Positions 27,430 through 35,614 of a DNA stretch of 38,757 bases are shown one piece after another. The stretch comes from Vulcanimicrobiota bacterium (GTDB lineage Bacteria; Vulcanimicrobiota; Vulcanimicrobiia; Vulcanimicrobiales; Vulcanimicrobiaceae). The notes under the pieces were generated by a model, which saw only the letters and a program-made list of their open reading frames with translations, did no database searches and was not told the DNA's origin. Every line of letters begins with the position of its first letter. Positions within the stretch are counted from its first letter, which is position 1. Location of the stretch: assembly GCA_019232905.1 (NCBI GenBank), contig JAFANA010000123.1, positions 1 through 38,757 on the forward strand, in the 5' to 3' direction. The position numbers were made by a program, and so were the translations under genes.

Positions 27430-28061
27430 CCAAAAAGAGCATGGGTGTTGGTAGTTGGGTCCGGGTAACGTGGCTGGCTGTTGTATTTGTCGTCGGCGGA
27501 ATCGGCATCGGCTGTATCTGGTGGCCGGCCTCGCAAGAGATCTCGCAGCGGCACGCTCACGCGCTCGATCTTTACGACGAAGCAAACACGATTGATGCCG
27601 CCGTACGGCGTGCATCGCAACTTCGCAGCGCGCAGTCACGGATCACATCAGATCTCGCAGCGTTGGGTGGGGTGCGTTCGCCGGGCGCGGTAACAGCAGC
27701 GCTTCTACAATTGCTCCATGAGGAGTCGAAGCGTCAGGAGGTCGAGATTCGGGAGGTCGCACCCGATGCGGGCGCACGCGCGACGTTATCGCATCAACCC
27801 CCCGGCCCTCCGTCGCCAAAGGCTGAGGTGCTCGCGCCGGCCGACGTCTCGATCGCAGTGCGCGGCCCGTTTCGCAATATCGTTTCGCTTGTTGCAGAGC
27901 TTCCGCGTCACGATGTGCTCGTCGACATTCACGACATCCAACTTAGTTCGACGGAATCGACCAACACGTCACCGGTTCTCGACGCAACGCTTCATACGAC
28001 GGTTTATCGCCTCGTTTCGCTTCCTAGAGTGGGGACTTCTCGTGTACGCCTTGTCCGCTGA
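27426..28061 (+). CDS. pilO: Pilus assembly protein PilO
   Basis: A 211-residue bitopic partner of PilN. It has a short N-terminus, a membrane helix (about residues 13-34, VTWLAVVFVVGGIGIGCIWW), a coiled coil (DLYDEANTIDAAVRRASQLR), then a periplasmic domain with the PilO-type signature VRGPFRNIVSLVAELPRH. It starts at a TTG overlapping the pilN stop (TTGA). Its tail overlaps the following gene by 20 bases. The order M-N-O matches other type IV pilus operons and supports the call more than sequence identity does. Confidence 0.8.
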   Translation: MTKKSMGVGSWVRVTWLAVVFVVGGIGIGCIWWPASQEISQRHAHALDLYDEANTIDAAVRRASQLRSAQSRITSDLAALGGVRSPGAVTAALLQLLHEESKRQEVEIREVAPDAGARATLSHQPPGPPSPKAEVLAPADVSIAVRGPFRNIVSLVAELPRHDVLVDIHDIQLSSTESTNTSPVLDATLHTTVYRLVSLPRVGTSRVRLVR

Positions 28062-28578
28062 GCATCGTGAGCAATTGATGCGACTGGCACTCATGATCGT
28101 TTGTGGAGGCACAGCAGTGCTGCCGTTTACGGTGCCACCTACGTCCGGAAACGCTCGGGCGCAAATGGTACCTCGAGCTACCGCGATTTCGGTTCCGGAT
28201 ATTCCCGGACGATTGCAGTTTCCGCCGATTCTCGTAGAACGGGATCCGTTTGTTGCCGATGTGGACAGCGTCACGAGCGTCCATTCCAAGAATGGACCGT
28301 CGAGCGGCTTCGCGACTGAAGATCAAATCGGAATCGTATTGCCGCCGAATGCCGGTGCGCAGGGAATCCCGGCCACTGCCTCCGTTGCCCCAGGTTTGCC
28401 GATCGTTCGCGGAATCGTACTCGGCGATGCACCTCAAGCGTTGATCGACCTCGGAAGCGGCGTCAAGGTGTTTAGCATCGGCGACCAGCTCGGAAACGAC
28501 AAGATCACGTCGATCGACACCGCAGGCATCATGCTATCAAGTGGGATTCGTCTTGCCATCGTACACGAGCCGCGATGA
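28042..28578 (+). CDS. PilP/GspC-like pilus periplasmic protein
   Basis: A 178-residue protein with an N-terminal hydrophobic helix (about residues 12-29, MRLALMIVCGGTAVLPF), a Pro/Ala/Ser-rich linker, and a C-terminal beta domain reading IVRGIVLGDAPQALIDLGSGVK then FSIGDQLGNDKITSIDTAG. This matches the homology-region domain shared by PilP and GspC, which links the PilN/PilO complex to the secretin. The start is inferred: GTG 28042 has GGGGA seven bases upstream; TTG 28075 or ATG 28078 are alternatives. It lacks a lipobox, unlike classical PilP. Its stop overlaps the secretin start (ATGA). Confidence 0.72.
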   Translation: MYALSAEHREQLMRLALMIVCGGTAVLPFTVPPTSGNARAQMVPRATAISVPDIPGRLQFPPILVERDPFVADVDSVTSVHSKNGPSSGFATEDQIGIVLPPNAGAQGIPATASVAPGLPIVRGIVLGDAPQALIDLGSGVKVFSIGDQLGNDKITSIDTAGIMLSSGIRLAIVHEPR

Positions 28579-29963
28579 AAGCCATTATTTGCGCCCTGCT
28601 GTTGTTCGCCGTTCTGTGCACCTCGGCGTCTGCGGCGGAACAAGTCCTTACGCTCGACGTCCAGGACGTCTATCTCTCTGACGCTTTAGCATTGCTCGGT
28701 GCGGAAGCCGGCGTCAACATCGTCACCGATTCGTCCGTCAAACCTCAGCGCGTCACGATTCGCCTCAAAAACGTGACATTTGGGAATGCACTTTCCGTTA
28801 TTACAAACTCATACGGGCTCCAAGTGCGGCGCGAAGGAAATGTCTTAATCGTTGGCGAGGGCGAAGCGATGAACCGCAAGTACGACGGAGCGAATACGCC
28901 TCTCGGTCCCCAGACCTACATATTGCCGCTCGAGCATGCGAAGCCGGACGATGTTGCGAAGGAACTTGCCGACGCGCTTCCCGTGGGCACGGTTATCGTT
29001 CCGGACAAGCGGACCCGAGCCGTCGTGGTAAGCGGCCCAAGTGATACGATCGCGCGCGCGAAGTATCTGGTCTCCGCGCTCGATCATGCGACCAGCGTCG
29101 AGTCGAGCGCACTGCCGACGAAAATCTACCGGCTACATTACATTCGTACTGATGAGGCGATCAAACAACTCAAACTGCTTTCGCCTGACGGCGTCTACGT
29201 ACCGGACGATCAACATAACAGCGTGCTCGTCAGTGGTAGCGAGGACGTACAAAGCGCGGCTTCGCATCTCGTGGATTCCATGGATCGGCCGAGTCCACAG
29301 GTAATGTTTGAAGTTAAGGTCGCCGACGTTACACCGCAAACTAAGGATAGCAACGTGGGCCTCGAGTGGGGCGGAACCGACCTACAAGGTCATCCGACCC
29401 ATGGATCCACTACGTATGCATTTACCGGCGGCTCGGTCCCCGTTAACGTCACGTTGAACGCGCTTATTACCGAAGGCCGTGCCCAAATTCTAGCGACGCC
29501 GAAGCTTGTAACGATCAATAATAAAGAAGCAGACTTGCTTATCGGACAGACATATCCGGTGATCTATAACACATCGGTCTTGGGTGGACAAAACGTCCAA
29601 TTCGTCGATATCGGTGTGAAACTGCGGCTTACGCCGACGATTGGGCCAGACGGAGTCGTTACTGCCGAACTTCACCCGGAGTACAGTGAATTGCTTGGCC
29701 TGACGGCGACGGGTTATCCAATCATCGCGAACAGAAAGATCGATAGCACCCTTCGCGTGGCCGATTCGCAAACAATCGTTCTCGGCGGACTGTTACGAGA
29801 CGTCGATAACGAAACGCTCGAACGCGTACCGGGTCTTTCCAGCATACCGGTCTTAGGCGAGTTTTTCAAGAACCGTATTACGCATCATGAGAGAGACGAG
29901 ATTGTCTTCCTCATCACGCCGCACGTCATTTATCCCGATCAAGATGTCAAGCCGCAACCATGA
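28575..29963 (+). CDS. pilQ: Type IV pilus secretin (PilQ-like outer-membrane channel)
   Basis: A 462-residue secretin. A Sec signal peptide ends at about residue 20 (TSASA). An STN-like N0 domain (about 24-95, LTLDVQDVYLSDALALLGAEAG) and two N1-type KH-like domains (YILPLEHAKPDDVAKELADA and IYRLHYIRTDEAIKQLKLLS) follow, then the secretin barrel domain from about residue 245 (NVGLEWGG, LITEGRAQILATPKLVTINN, VDIGVKLRLTPTIGPDGVV, VPGLSSIPVLGEFFKNR). It is short for PilQ because the AMIN peptidoglycan-binding domains are missing. It forms the outer-membrane pore for the pilus and shows that the cell has an outer membrane. Confidence 0.92.
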   Translation: MKAIICALLLFAVLCTSASAAEQVLTLDVQDVYLSDALALLGAEAGVNIVTDSSVKPQRVTIRLKNVTFGNALSVITNSYGLQVRREGNVLIVGEGEAMNRKYDGANTPLGPQTYILPLEHAKPDDVAKELADALPVGTVIVPDKRTRAVVVSGPSDTIARAKYLVSALDHATSVESSALPTKIYRLHYIRTDEAIKQLKLLSPDGVYVPDDQHNSVLVSGSEDVQSAASHLVDSMDRPSPQVMFEVKVADVTPQTKDSNVGLEWGGTDLQGHPTHGSTTYAFTGGSVPVNVTLNALITEGRAQILATPKLVTINNKEADLLIGQTYPVIYNTSVLGGQNVQFVDIGVKLRLTPTIGPDGVVTAELHPEYSELLGLTATGYPIIANRKIDSTLRVADSQTIVLGGLLRDVDNETLERVPGLSSIPVLGEFFKNRITHHERDEIVFLITPHVIYPDQDVKPQP

Positions 29964-30760
29964 ACGATACGAACTGGGTGAGTGGAATCTGGGAAAGAGA
30001 AGGCGTCAATCTTCGCTATGTACGAACGGGCGGATCGAAGGCGCCGTTGGTCTTGCTTCATGGGCTAACAGCGAACGGAGCATGCTGGACCCCTTTTGCA
30101 CGAACTCTTGAAGATCAGTTCGATGTCGTAATGTTCGACGCGAGGGGGCACGGGAATTCGAGTGCACCTCTCTACGGATATCGGTATGAGGATCACGCGG
30201 CGGACGTCGTGGCGCTCATTCAACAACTCGGGCTTATCTCCCCGATTCTGCTGGGTCACTCAATGGGAGGCATGACTGCGGCCCTGATAGCGCGTCAATA
30301 CTCCGAAACACTGAGCGGTGTCATCTTAGCCGATCCGACGTTTATCAGCCCCGAGTGGCAGCGCGAAGTTCGTGACAGCGATGTGGCCGATCAGCATCGC
30401 CGCATCCTGAATCTAGACAAGAGTAGCGTCTTGACCGAGCTGCGGGCACGATATCCTCATCGTTCTGCCGAGATCATCGAACTCTTATCCGAGGCGAGAT
30501 TGCAAACGCGGATGAGTGCGTTCGACGTGCTCACGCCGCCAAATCCCGACTACCAGCAGATTGTGCGCGAAATTCATGTTCCCATCATGCTCGTCATTGG
30601 GGACGCCGGCGTAGTTTCGCTTGATACGGCTAGGCAACTACAAAGCATTAACCCTCGCGTACGCGTCGAACAAATCCGAGGCGCGGGTCACGGGATTCAA
30701 TACGATCAACCTGAACGCTTCGAAGCGGTCGTAAAGTCTTTTCTGAACTCGGTGAAATGA
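29960..30760 (+). CDS. Alpha/beta-hydrolase
   Basis: A 266-residue soluble hydrolase. The oxyanion-hole region is VLLHGLTANG, followed by FDARGHGNSS. The nucleophile elbow is GHSMGG with Ser101; the acid is probably the Asp of GDAGVVS (about 214), and the base is the His of GAGHGI (about 244). Together they make a complete triad. Relatives are esterases, lactonases, epoxide or C-C bond hydrolases, and the substrate is not predictable. It has no signal peptide. The ATG overlaps the secretin stop by four bases, making it the last gene of the pilus operon, just before a hairpin terminator; why a hydrolase is coupled to pilus synthesis is not clear. Confidence 0.88.
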   Translation: MNDTNWVSGIWEREGVNLRYVRTGGSKAPLVLLHGLTANGACWTPFARTLEDQFDVVMFDARGHGNSSAPLYGYRYEDHAADVVALIQQLGLISPILLGHSMGGMTAALIARQYSETLSGVILADPTFISPEWQREVRDSDVADQHRRILNLDKSSVLTELRARYPHRSAEIIELLSEARLQTRMSAFDVLTPPNPDYQQIVREIHVPIMLVIGDAGVVSLDTARQLQSINPRVRVEQIRGAGHGIQYDQPERFEAVVKSFLNSVK

Positions 30761-30762
30761 GA

Positions 30763-30786
30763 AAGGCGGGTCGTGTGACCCGCCTT
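30763..30786. terminator. Bidirectional terminator hairpin
   Basis: AAGGCGGGTC / GACCCGCCTT, a perfect 10-base stem with a GTGT loop, lies two bases after the pilus operon's last stop and six bases from the stop of the converging lipoprotein gene. On the minus strand it runs into TTTCTCATTT, on the plus strand into CCTCGGTTAATT. It serves both converging units. Confidence 0.8.
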
Positions 30787-30792
30787 CCTCGG

Positions 30793-31755
30793 TTAATTCG
30801 TACAGCCGTGAATTTTGTTTGAGTAGATTTCTTGCAGTTCGTAGTGGTGGCTGTAGATGAAGTCGTCGTCGTCGTACGAGGCGCATAGGTCCGCTGCCTC
30901 GTCTTGGAAGTTTTGATTGAACCATGCGCTATTGGGATCGGGATCGGTGACCGTTTCGATGTACTCGTGTGTGAGTGTCGAGTCGGTCGAATCGACGAGC
31001 GTCGAATTGGGGCCATTGAAGACGCCGCATCCGAAGACGTCTTGGTACGGCTCGACCGTGAAGAGCACGTGGCCGGCCTTGTCGTTGAAGTCGACGCTAC
31101 TGTGGTACGCGCAGAACGTCCAGTCCGCTTCGTTGTCGGGCGAGTAGCATGACGTCGAACCCTCTATGCACGTGTCGATGCCTTGCGGTAAAAAGACGTT
31201 ATAAATATTGCTATAGCCGCCCCCGAGCTTGAGCGCGGCGCTGTGTACGATATTGATGATCTGCGCCTGGGAGATCTGGTTCGATGTGAACCTCACCGTC
31301 GCGGAATAGTTCAAGCCGAAACGGTAGCGATTGTTTGCCGTGGAGTGCACGTACTGGTCGACGATGTGAATGAACGAACTGTTGTTCATGTTGTCGAGAA
31401 ACTCTTGCGGGTTGCCCCAGCAGCTCGCGGAGCAATTGACGTATACGTCATGCGAGAGCGCCGACGTCACCATGGCGCCGCCGTAGTATTGCAGGTCGGC
31501 GGGATAGTTCACGGTTTGCGCTTTCACCGCCGAGCTGCGTTCGTGAACGGGATACAAATGATAACGGAAACGAGAGAACGCCGCCGTCGTGGCGCTTGTC
31601 GTTTGTTGATTGGAAGTCGTTGCTGTCTGGCTTTGCTGCGCCGAGGGCAGGTTCTGTACGCCGGTGCCACCCGAACAAGCACTTAGCACAACGCCTATAA
31701 GCGCCGCGCTGAAGATTGATGCAAAGCAAGAACGCGTAGTTCTTGCGAAGGTCAT
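30793..31755 (-). CDS. EXORDIUM-like (Phi-1 family) surface lipoprotein
   Basis: A 320-residue lipoprotein. The signal peptide ends in lipobox LSAC (about residue 27), followed by a Ser/Thr/Gln-rich linker. The main domain holds YYGGAMVTS near its start, then LTHEYIETVTDPDPNSAWF and DEAADLCASYDDD. The HE-x2-E-x2-TDP plus D-E-x-A-D-x-C pattern resembles secreted proteins related to plant EXORDIUM/Phi-1, where an HEL-type motif also occurs; whether these bind metal or cut peptides is unsettled. Nine or so cysteines suggest disulfides. I start at ATG 31755, which has AGGAG six bases upstream and an ideal lipoprotein signal; the longer frame from 31911 lacks these. Confidence 0.72.
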   Translation of the reverse strand: MTFARTTRSCFASIFSAALIGVVLSACSGGTGVQNLPSAQQSQTATTSNQQTTSATTAAFSRFRYHLYPVHERSSAVKAQTVNYPADLQYYGGAMVTSALSHDVYVNCSASCWGNPQEFLDNMNNSSFIHIVDQYVHSTANNRYRFGLNYSATVRFTSNQISQAQIINIVHSAALKLGGGYSNIYNVFLPQGIDTCIEGSTSCYSPDNEADWTFCAYHSSVDFNDKAGHVLFTVEPYQDVFGCGVFNGPNSTLVDSTDSTLTHEYIETVTDPDPNSAWFNQNFQDEAADLCASYDDDDFIYSHHYELQEIYSNKIHGCTN

Positions 31756-31887
31756 ATCCACTCCTAAGATAAGGTGCCGGTGTTCCCCTTTTACCCGGCG
31801 CGAAGGTAACTCCGCGGTCCGTTGGTCAGCAGGAATTGGGACGAACGACCTATTGTTGAAGGCTAGGGCCGCTGCGACCATTCGAGC

Positions 31888-32478
31888 ATGAAACATGAGA
31901 GTGCAATGCATGACGCCGCTCTGTTGCTAGCTCGTGGCGTTCTTGGCGCGAGCATCGCCGGCCACGGTGCCCAGAAACTTTTCGGATGGTTCGGCGGTCC
32001 GGGGCCCGAGAACGCCGGAAAGTTGTTCGGGAGCTTAGGCTTTCAACCGCCCGATCAAATGGCTAGACTCGCGTCGTTGACGGAAATCGCAGCGGGTCTG
32101 CTTATCGCAAGCGGCGCGGGCGGTCCGATCGGCCCGATGCTCTTGACGTCGGTGATGGCGACCGCAGCGGGAAGCTTCCACCTTAAGAACGGCTATTGGG
32201 CGGCGAACCAAGGCTACGAATTAAATGTGATGTACGGATTGCTTGCGCTTTTGCTAGCAGTTGAAGATCATGGCAGATATAGCCTCGACGAAATCGTCGG
32301 AATACGGCCGAAAACGCATCCAGGATTCGGTTGGCTTGCGTTTGCGGGCGGCGTCGGTGCTGCACTATTCATGCTTTCGCGGCGCGAAATGCAAACGCCG
32401 CAAGAGCAACCCGCCTCGCCGACGGAGGTGGGCACCCTCGGTGAACCTGCTGAAAATATAACTCCGGCGACCCAGTAA
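31888..32478 (+). CDS. DoxX-family membrane protein
   Basis: A 196-residue membrane protein with about four helices. Typical DoxX features are LLLARGVLGASIAGHGAQKLFGWFGG at the N-terminus and LASLTEIAAGLLIASGAGGPIGPMLLTSVMATAA, followed by FHLKNGYW and YELNVMYGLLALLLAV. The C-terminal 30 residues are a polar Pro/Glu-rich tail. Members are linked to quinone-dependent oxidation or oxidative-stress defence, and its place directly before the oxidase genes (18 bases) fits a respiratory role, though function is not proven. ATG 31906, with GAGAG just upstream, is a possible later start. It is divergent from the lipoprotein gene. Confidence 0.85.
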   Translation: MKHESAMHDAALLLARGVLGASIAGHGAQKLFGWFGGPGPENAGKLFGSLGFQPPDQMARLASLTEIAAGLLIASGAGGPIGPMLLTSVMATAAGSFHLKNGYWAANQGYELNVMYGLLALLLAVEDHGRYSLDEIVGIRPKTHPGFGWLAFAGGVGAALFMLSRREMQTPQEQPASPTEVGTLGEPAENITPATQ

Positions 32479-32496
32479 CTTTTTCCGTGAGGTGAT

Positions 32497-33903
32497 ATGG
32501 CTGCCACACCGATCGCGATCACACGGGACAACGCCGATCCGGAAGACGTTGCAATTCTTTCGGCTTTCACGCTCAGCGCGACGTTCTGGCTGTTGCTGGC
32601 GACGGCGGTTGGGCTATTACTCAGCTTCAAATTCCCGTATCCCGATTTAGCAACGAGCCCGTTTTTATCGTTCGGGCGGTTGCGCGCGATTCATACGAAC
32701 GATACGTTTTACGGTTGGGCATCCATGGCACTTTCGGGTGCCGCAATCTACGTTGCCTCCAGAACGTCGGGCATTGCGATTCAAGGAAAACGGCTCGCGT
32801 GGCTTTCGCTGCTGTTTTATAATCTTGCCGCGATCTGCGGGACGATTACACTCGATCTCGGCATCAACTACGGCGATCAGGAATACCGCGAGTGGGTGTG
32901 GTGGGTGCGTATCCTCTTGATGATCGGCATTGCTTGCGGACTTGCGTCCATCATCGAAACGTTGCGGCGGCGTGTCGAGAACGACATCTACATTTCGAAC
33001 TGGTACACGGTCGGCGGGTTTATCTTCACGATCATCCTTGCGACCGTCGCGATCATACCGAGTTATCAGAACGGTCTCGGACAGGTTGCAGTTCAAGCCT
33101 ACTTCATGCACAACGCCGTCGGCATGTGGTTCACGTTCCTCGCGCTCGGGGTCACGTACTACGTGCTGCCTAAGGAGCTGAACCGGCCGATCTACTCATA
33201 TTCGCTCGGCGTGCTCGCGTTCTGGACGAATCTCGTGTTCTATCCGGTCATCGGCGCGCATCACTACGAGTACACGCCCTTACCGTGGTGGTTCCAAACG
33301 CTGGCGATTGTCTTCAGCGTCGGCATGCTAGTCCCGGTATACGCCGGATCGTCCAATTTGCTCCTCACGATGCGCGGGCGGTTCGAGACGATTCGACGAT
33401 CGTACGCGCTGCCGTTCATCTTGATCGGGGTCTCGTATTATTTCCTCGGATCCACGCAAGGAACGGTCGAGGCATTTCGCAGCTTGCAGGCGATCTGGCA
33501 TCTCACGAATTTCACCGTTGGCCATTCGCACGCTACCATGTACGGGTTCATTACGTTCCTCGCATGGGGAGCCGTCTACCATTTGCTTCCGCGCGCGACG
33601 GGAAAACAGCCGAGCCACCTGTTTACCGGGATGCATTTCTGGTTCGCAACGATCGGCGTTACCTTTTATGTCATTTCGCTCTCGGTTGCCGGAACGGTTC
33701 AAGGCTTAGCCTGGGCTTCAGGTAACCCATTTATCGCATCGGTCGACGCCGCAGCGCCGTATTGGGTCGGGCGCGCGGTGTCGGGATCGTTGATGCTGCT
33801 CTCGCATTGTGTCTTTGCGTATAACGTCTGGATTATGACGTTCGGTGGAAGCCGCGAAAGCGCAAAGTGGGAGCCCGCCTCCCGTTCGGCGGTCGAAGCA
33901 TGA
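32497..33903 (+). CDS. ccoN: cbb3-type cytochrome c oxidase subunit I (CcoN)
   Basis: A 468-residue catalytic subunit with about twelve membrane helices that reduces oxygen at a haem b3-CuB centre. Haem b ligands are His66 (GRLRAIHTND) and the second His of VGHSHATMYGF, whose first His ligates b3. CuB ligands are the His of YFMHNAVGMWF and the pair in IGAHHYEYTPLP. Tyr in IYSYSLGVLAFW sits where cbb3 enzymes have the cross-linked tyrosine. All cofactor ligands are therefore present. A strong ribosome site (GAGGTGAT) lies immediately before the ATG. The ccoO start overlaps the stop. cbb3 enzymes have high oxygen affinity and work at low oxygen. Confidence 0.94.
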   Translation: MAATPIAITRDNADPEDVAILSAFTLSATFWLLLATAVGLLLSFKFPYPDLATSPFLSFGRLRAIHTNDTFYGWASMALSGAAIYVASRTSGIAIQGKRLAWLSLLFYNLAAICGTITLDLGINYGDQEYREWVWWVRILLMIGIACGLASIIETLRRRVENDIYISNWYTVGGFIFTIILATVAIIPSYQNGLGQVAVQAYFMHNAVGMWFTFLALGVTYYVLPKELNRPIYSYSLGVLAFWTNLVFYPVIGAHHYEYTPLPWWFQTLAIVFSVGMLVPVYAGSSNLLLTMRGRFETIRRSYALPFILIGVSYYFLGSTQGTVEAFRSLQAIWHLTNFTVGHSHATMYGFITFLAWGAVYHLLPRATGKQPSHLFTGMHFWFATIGVTFYVISLSVAGTVQGLAWASGNPFIASVDAAAPYWVGRAVSGSLMLLSHCVFAYNVWIMTFGGSRESAKWEPASRSAVEA

Positions 33904-34484
33904 ATCGCGGACTGAACAATGTGTGGGCACTCGTGGCAGCGTGCGCGCTGGTCTACGGCACGCTTGCGATTTTGTTGGGTGTGGTTCCGGGCGTAGCGTT
34001 GTCTCCGACGCCGCCGACGCCTGGATTACGGCCGCTCGATGCGCAAGAGCAACGCGGCCGCGACATTTACGTCGGTGAGGGCTGCTCGTATTGCCACACG
34101 CAAAACGTGCGTCCGCTTCAACAAGATTTAGTTTTCGGGCGTCCTTCGGTTGCAGGCGATTACGCGTATTCCACGCCGGAGTTACTTGGAACAGAACGAA
34201 CCGGCCCCGACTTGAGCAACATCGGCACTCGACAGCCGAGCGATGTCTGGCAGTATCTGCATCTCTGGGAGCCGCGGGCAGTGGTAAGTGATTCCGTCAT
34301 GCCGGCGTTTCCTTGGCTCTTCCAAGTCAAAGATCGCGCGGGTCCTCAGGACGTTGTTGTCAATGTTCCGCCAGGATTCGGTCCCAAACAGGGCGTCGTC
34401 GTTGCAACGCAAGACGCGCAGGCACTCGTTGCTTACATCAAGAGCCTCAAACAAGTGCCCCTCACGAAAGGAGCATCGCGATGA
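33900..34484 (+). CDS. ccoO: cbb3-type oxidase monohaem cytochrome c subunit (CcoO)
   Basis: A 194-residue membrane-anchored cytochrome c. It has an N-terminal helix (about residues 8-30), then the haem site GCSYCHTQNVRP (CXXCH) in the periplasm, YSTPELLGTERTGPDLSNIG as in FixO/CcoO, and MPAFPWLF carrying the axial Met. It hands electrons to CcoN. The ATG overlaps the ccoN stop by four bases (ATGA); a longer upstream frame is only the shadow of ccoN. It also overlaps the next small gene (ATGA). Confidence 0.93.
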   Translation: MNRGLNNVWALVAACALVYGTLAILLGVVPGVALSPTPPTPGLRPLDAQEQRGRDIYVGEGCSYCHTQNVRPLQQDLVFGRPSVAGDYAYSTPELLGTERTGPDLSNIGTRQPSDVWQYLHLWEPRAVVSDSVMPAFPWLFQVKDRAGPQDVVVNVPPGFGPKQGVVVATQDAQALVAYIKSLKQVPLTKGASR

Positions 34485-34654
34485 ACGACATGTCGATGCA
34501 GCCCGTGCGAGGCGACATATTGGGATGGATCGTCGTTATCGTCGGTACGCTCGCAACGATCTGGACGATTGCCGCGACCGTGTATTGGACGATACGCCCC
34601 GGTGAAACGAATCCCGACCATCCAAAAAACCTGATCCTGAAAGATGACCGCTGA
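34481..34654 (+). CDS. Small single-helix cbb3 oxidase subunit (CcoQ-like)
   Basis: A 57-residue peptide with one membrane helix (about residues 14-37, LGWIVVIVGTLATIWTIAATVYW) and a charged tail (RPGETNPDHPKNLI). Position and size match CcoQ/FixQ, which stabilises the oxidase, although CcoQ is poorly conserved and the call depends on context. It overlaps ccoO by four bases, and its stop shares a base with the next start. Confidence 0.75.
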   Translation: MNDMSMQPVRGDILGWIVVIVGTLATIWTIAATVYWTIRPGETNPDHPKNLILKDDR

Positions 34655-35529
34655 TGGCCGGTCGCAGCGAGGCGCAACACCAACCCGTTTCGATCACCGT
34701 CTTCATCGACGACGCGCAAGAGCCGCTTGCGACATACAAGCCGCCTGCTGTAGTAACGTTGGACACGACACAGCTCGACGACGGCGAACATATGCTTCGA
34801 ATTCACGCCGTCGACGCCGTCGGGCATGTCGGCGTGAGATCCGTTCCGTTCATTGTTTCGAACGGTCCCGGCATCACGGTAAACGGTCTTCGCCCGGGTT
34901 CGCGGGTGCGTGGCACCCTCGAGATCAACGTCAACGCATTCGGGTCCGAGGAACCCTTCGATCCGGTTCGTGCGGAATCAGAGGGACCGATACCCGTGTG
35001 GACGTGGGTGTTTTTCGCCATCGTCGCACTGTGGGCTACGTGGTACGGGCTCGAGTACTTTGCTACGCCGGAAGCGTTTGCAAACACGCCGACATATGCA
35101 GCGAATCCGGCGCTCGCGAAAGCAAATGCGCCGGCGACGAACGCGCCGCCCGCAACCACTGCGCCGGTCGCGCCTGGGGCACCGGGCGCAAAAAACGTTG
35201 CGGCCTTCGATTACTCGTCGCTTGGGGCGCAAACGTATGCCGCCAATTGCCAGTCGTGTCATGGGGCGACGGGCAGCGGTATTCCCGGAACCTTTCCTCC
35301 GCTGGCAGCAGATCCAATCGTCAACGGAGCCGACGGCGACGCGCACGTGAAAATCGTTCTCAAGGGGCTCAGCGGCAAAACAATTGCGGGAACGCATTAT
35401 AGCGCGCAAATGCCCGCGTTCTCTCAATTGACGGATGCACAGATTGCCGCCGTCATCGATCACGAGCGCACGTCATGGGGAAACCATGGTCCCCTCGTAA
35501 CGCCGGACACCGTGAAGAAGGACCGGTAA
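34654..35529 (+). CDS. Membrane-bound monohaem cytochrome c with N-terminal Ig-like domain (CcoP position)
   Basis: A 291-residue protein. Residues about 10-100 form a beta-rich domain (VSITVFIDDAQEP, LDDGEHMLRIHAVDAVGHVG) like bacterial Ig-fold modules. A single helix follows (about 112-132, PVWTWVFFAIVALWATWYGL), then an Ala/Pro linker and one cytochrome c domain (NCQSCHGATG, with AQMPAFS as probable axial Met). In standard operons this position holds CcoP, which has two haems and no Ig domain. With no signal peptide and one helix, the Ig-like part should lie in the cytoplasm if the haem is periplasmic. It is coupled to the small upstream subunit. Confidence 0.82.
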   Translation: MAGRSEAQHQPVSITVFIDDAQEPLATYKPPAVVTLDTTQLDDGEHMLRIHAVDAVGHVGVRSVPFIVSNGPGITVNGLRPGSRVRGTLEINVNAFGSEEPFDPVRAESEGPIPVWTWVFFAIVALWATWYGLEYFATPEAFANTPTYAANPALAKANAPATNAPPATTAPVAPGAPGAKNVAAFDYSSLGAQTYAANCQSCHGATGSGIPGTFPPLAADPIVNGADGDAHVKIVLKGLSGKTIAGTHYSAQMPAFSQLTDAQIAAVIDHERTSWGNHGPLVTPDTVKKDR

Positions 35530-35533
35530 AAAA

Positions 35534-35551
35534 CTACTAAGACTTTAGTTG
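35534..35551. promoter_or_regulatory. BlaI-type operator 1
   Basis: CTACTAA-GACT-TTAGTTG is an inverted repeat with one mismatch in the right arm, overlapping the -35 box. Its centre is 45 bases from operator 2, about four helical turns. Confidence 0.7.
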
Positions 35552-35577
35552 ACAAGAACCCTTGCCCCGTGTACTCT
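35549..35577 (+). promoter_or_regulatory. Sigma-70 promoter of the blaI operon
   Basis: TTGACA (35549-35554) matches the -35 consensus fully; a 17-base spacer leads to TACTCT (35572-35577) as -10. It sits between and overlaps two operator-like repeats, so repressor binding would block polymerase. Confidence 0.75.
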
Positions 35578-35578
35578 T

Positions 35579-35596
35579 CTACTAAGTCTTTAGTAG
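35579..35596. promoter_or_regulatory. BlaI-type operator 2
   Basis: CTACTAA-GTCT-TTAGTAG is a perfect 7-base inverted repeat just downstream of the -10 box, covering the likely transcription start. The pair of dyads fits a dimeric BlaI-family repressor that controls its own operon. Confidence 0.75.
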
Positions 35597-35614
35597 AAGC
35601 TCGGGAGGGTCGCT

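Noticed and set aside
31756..31911. Longer start for the lipoprotein gene
   Set aside because: The extra 52 residues place the lipoprotein signal internally and lack a ribosome site, while 31755 has AGGAG at ideal distance.
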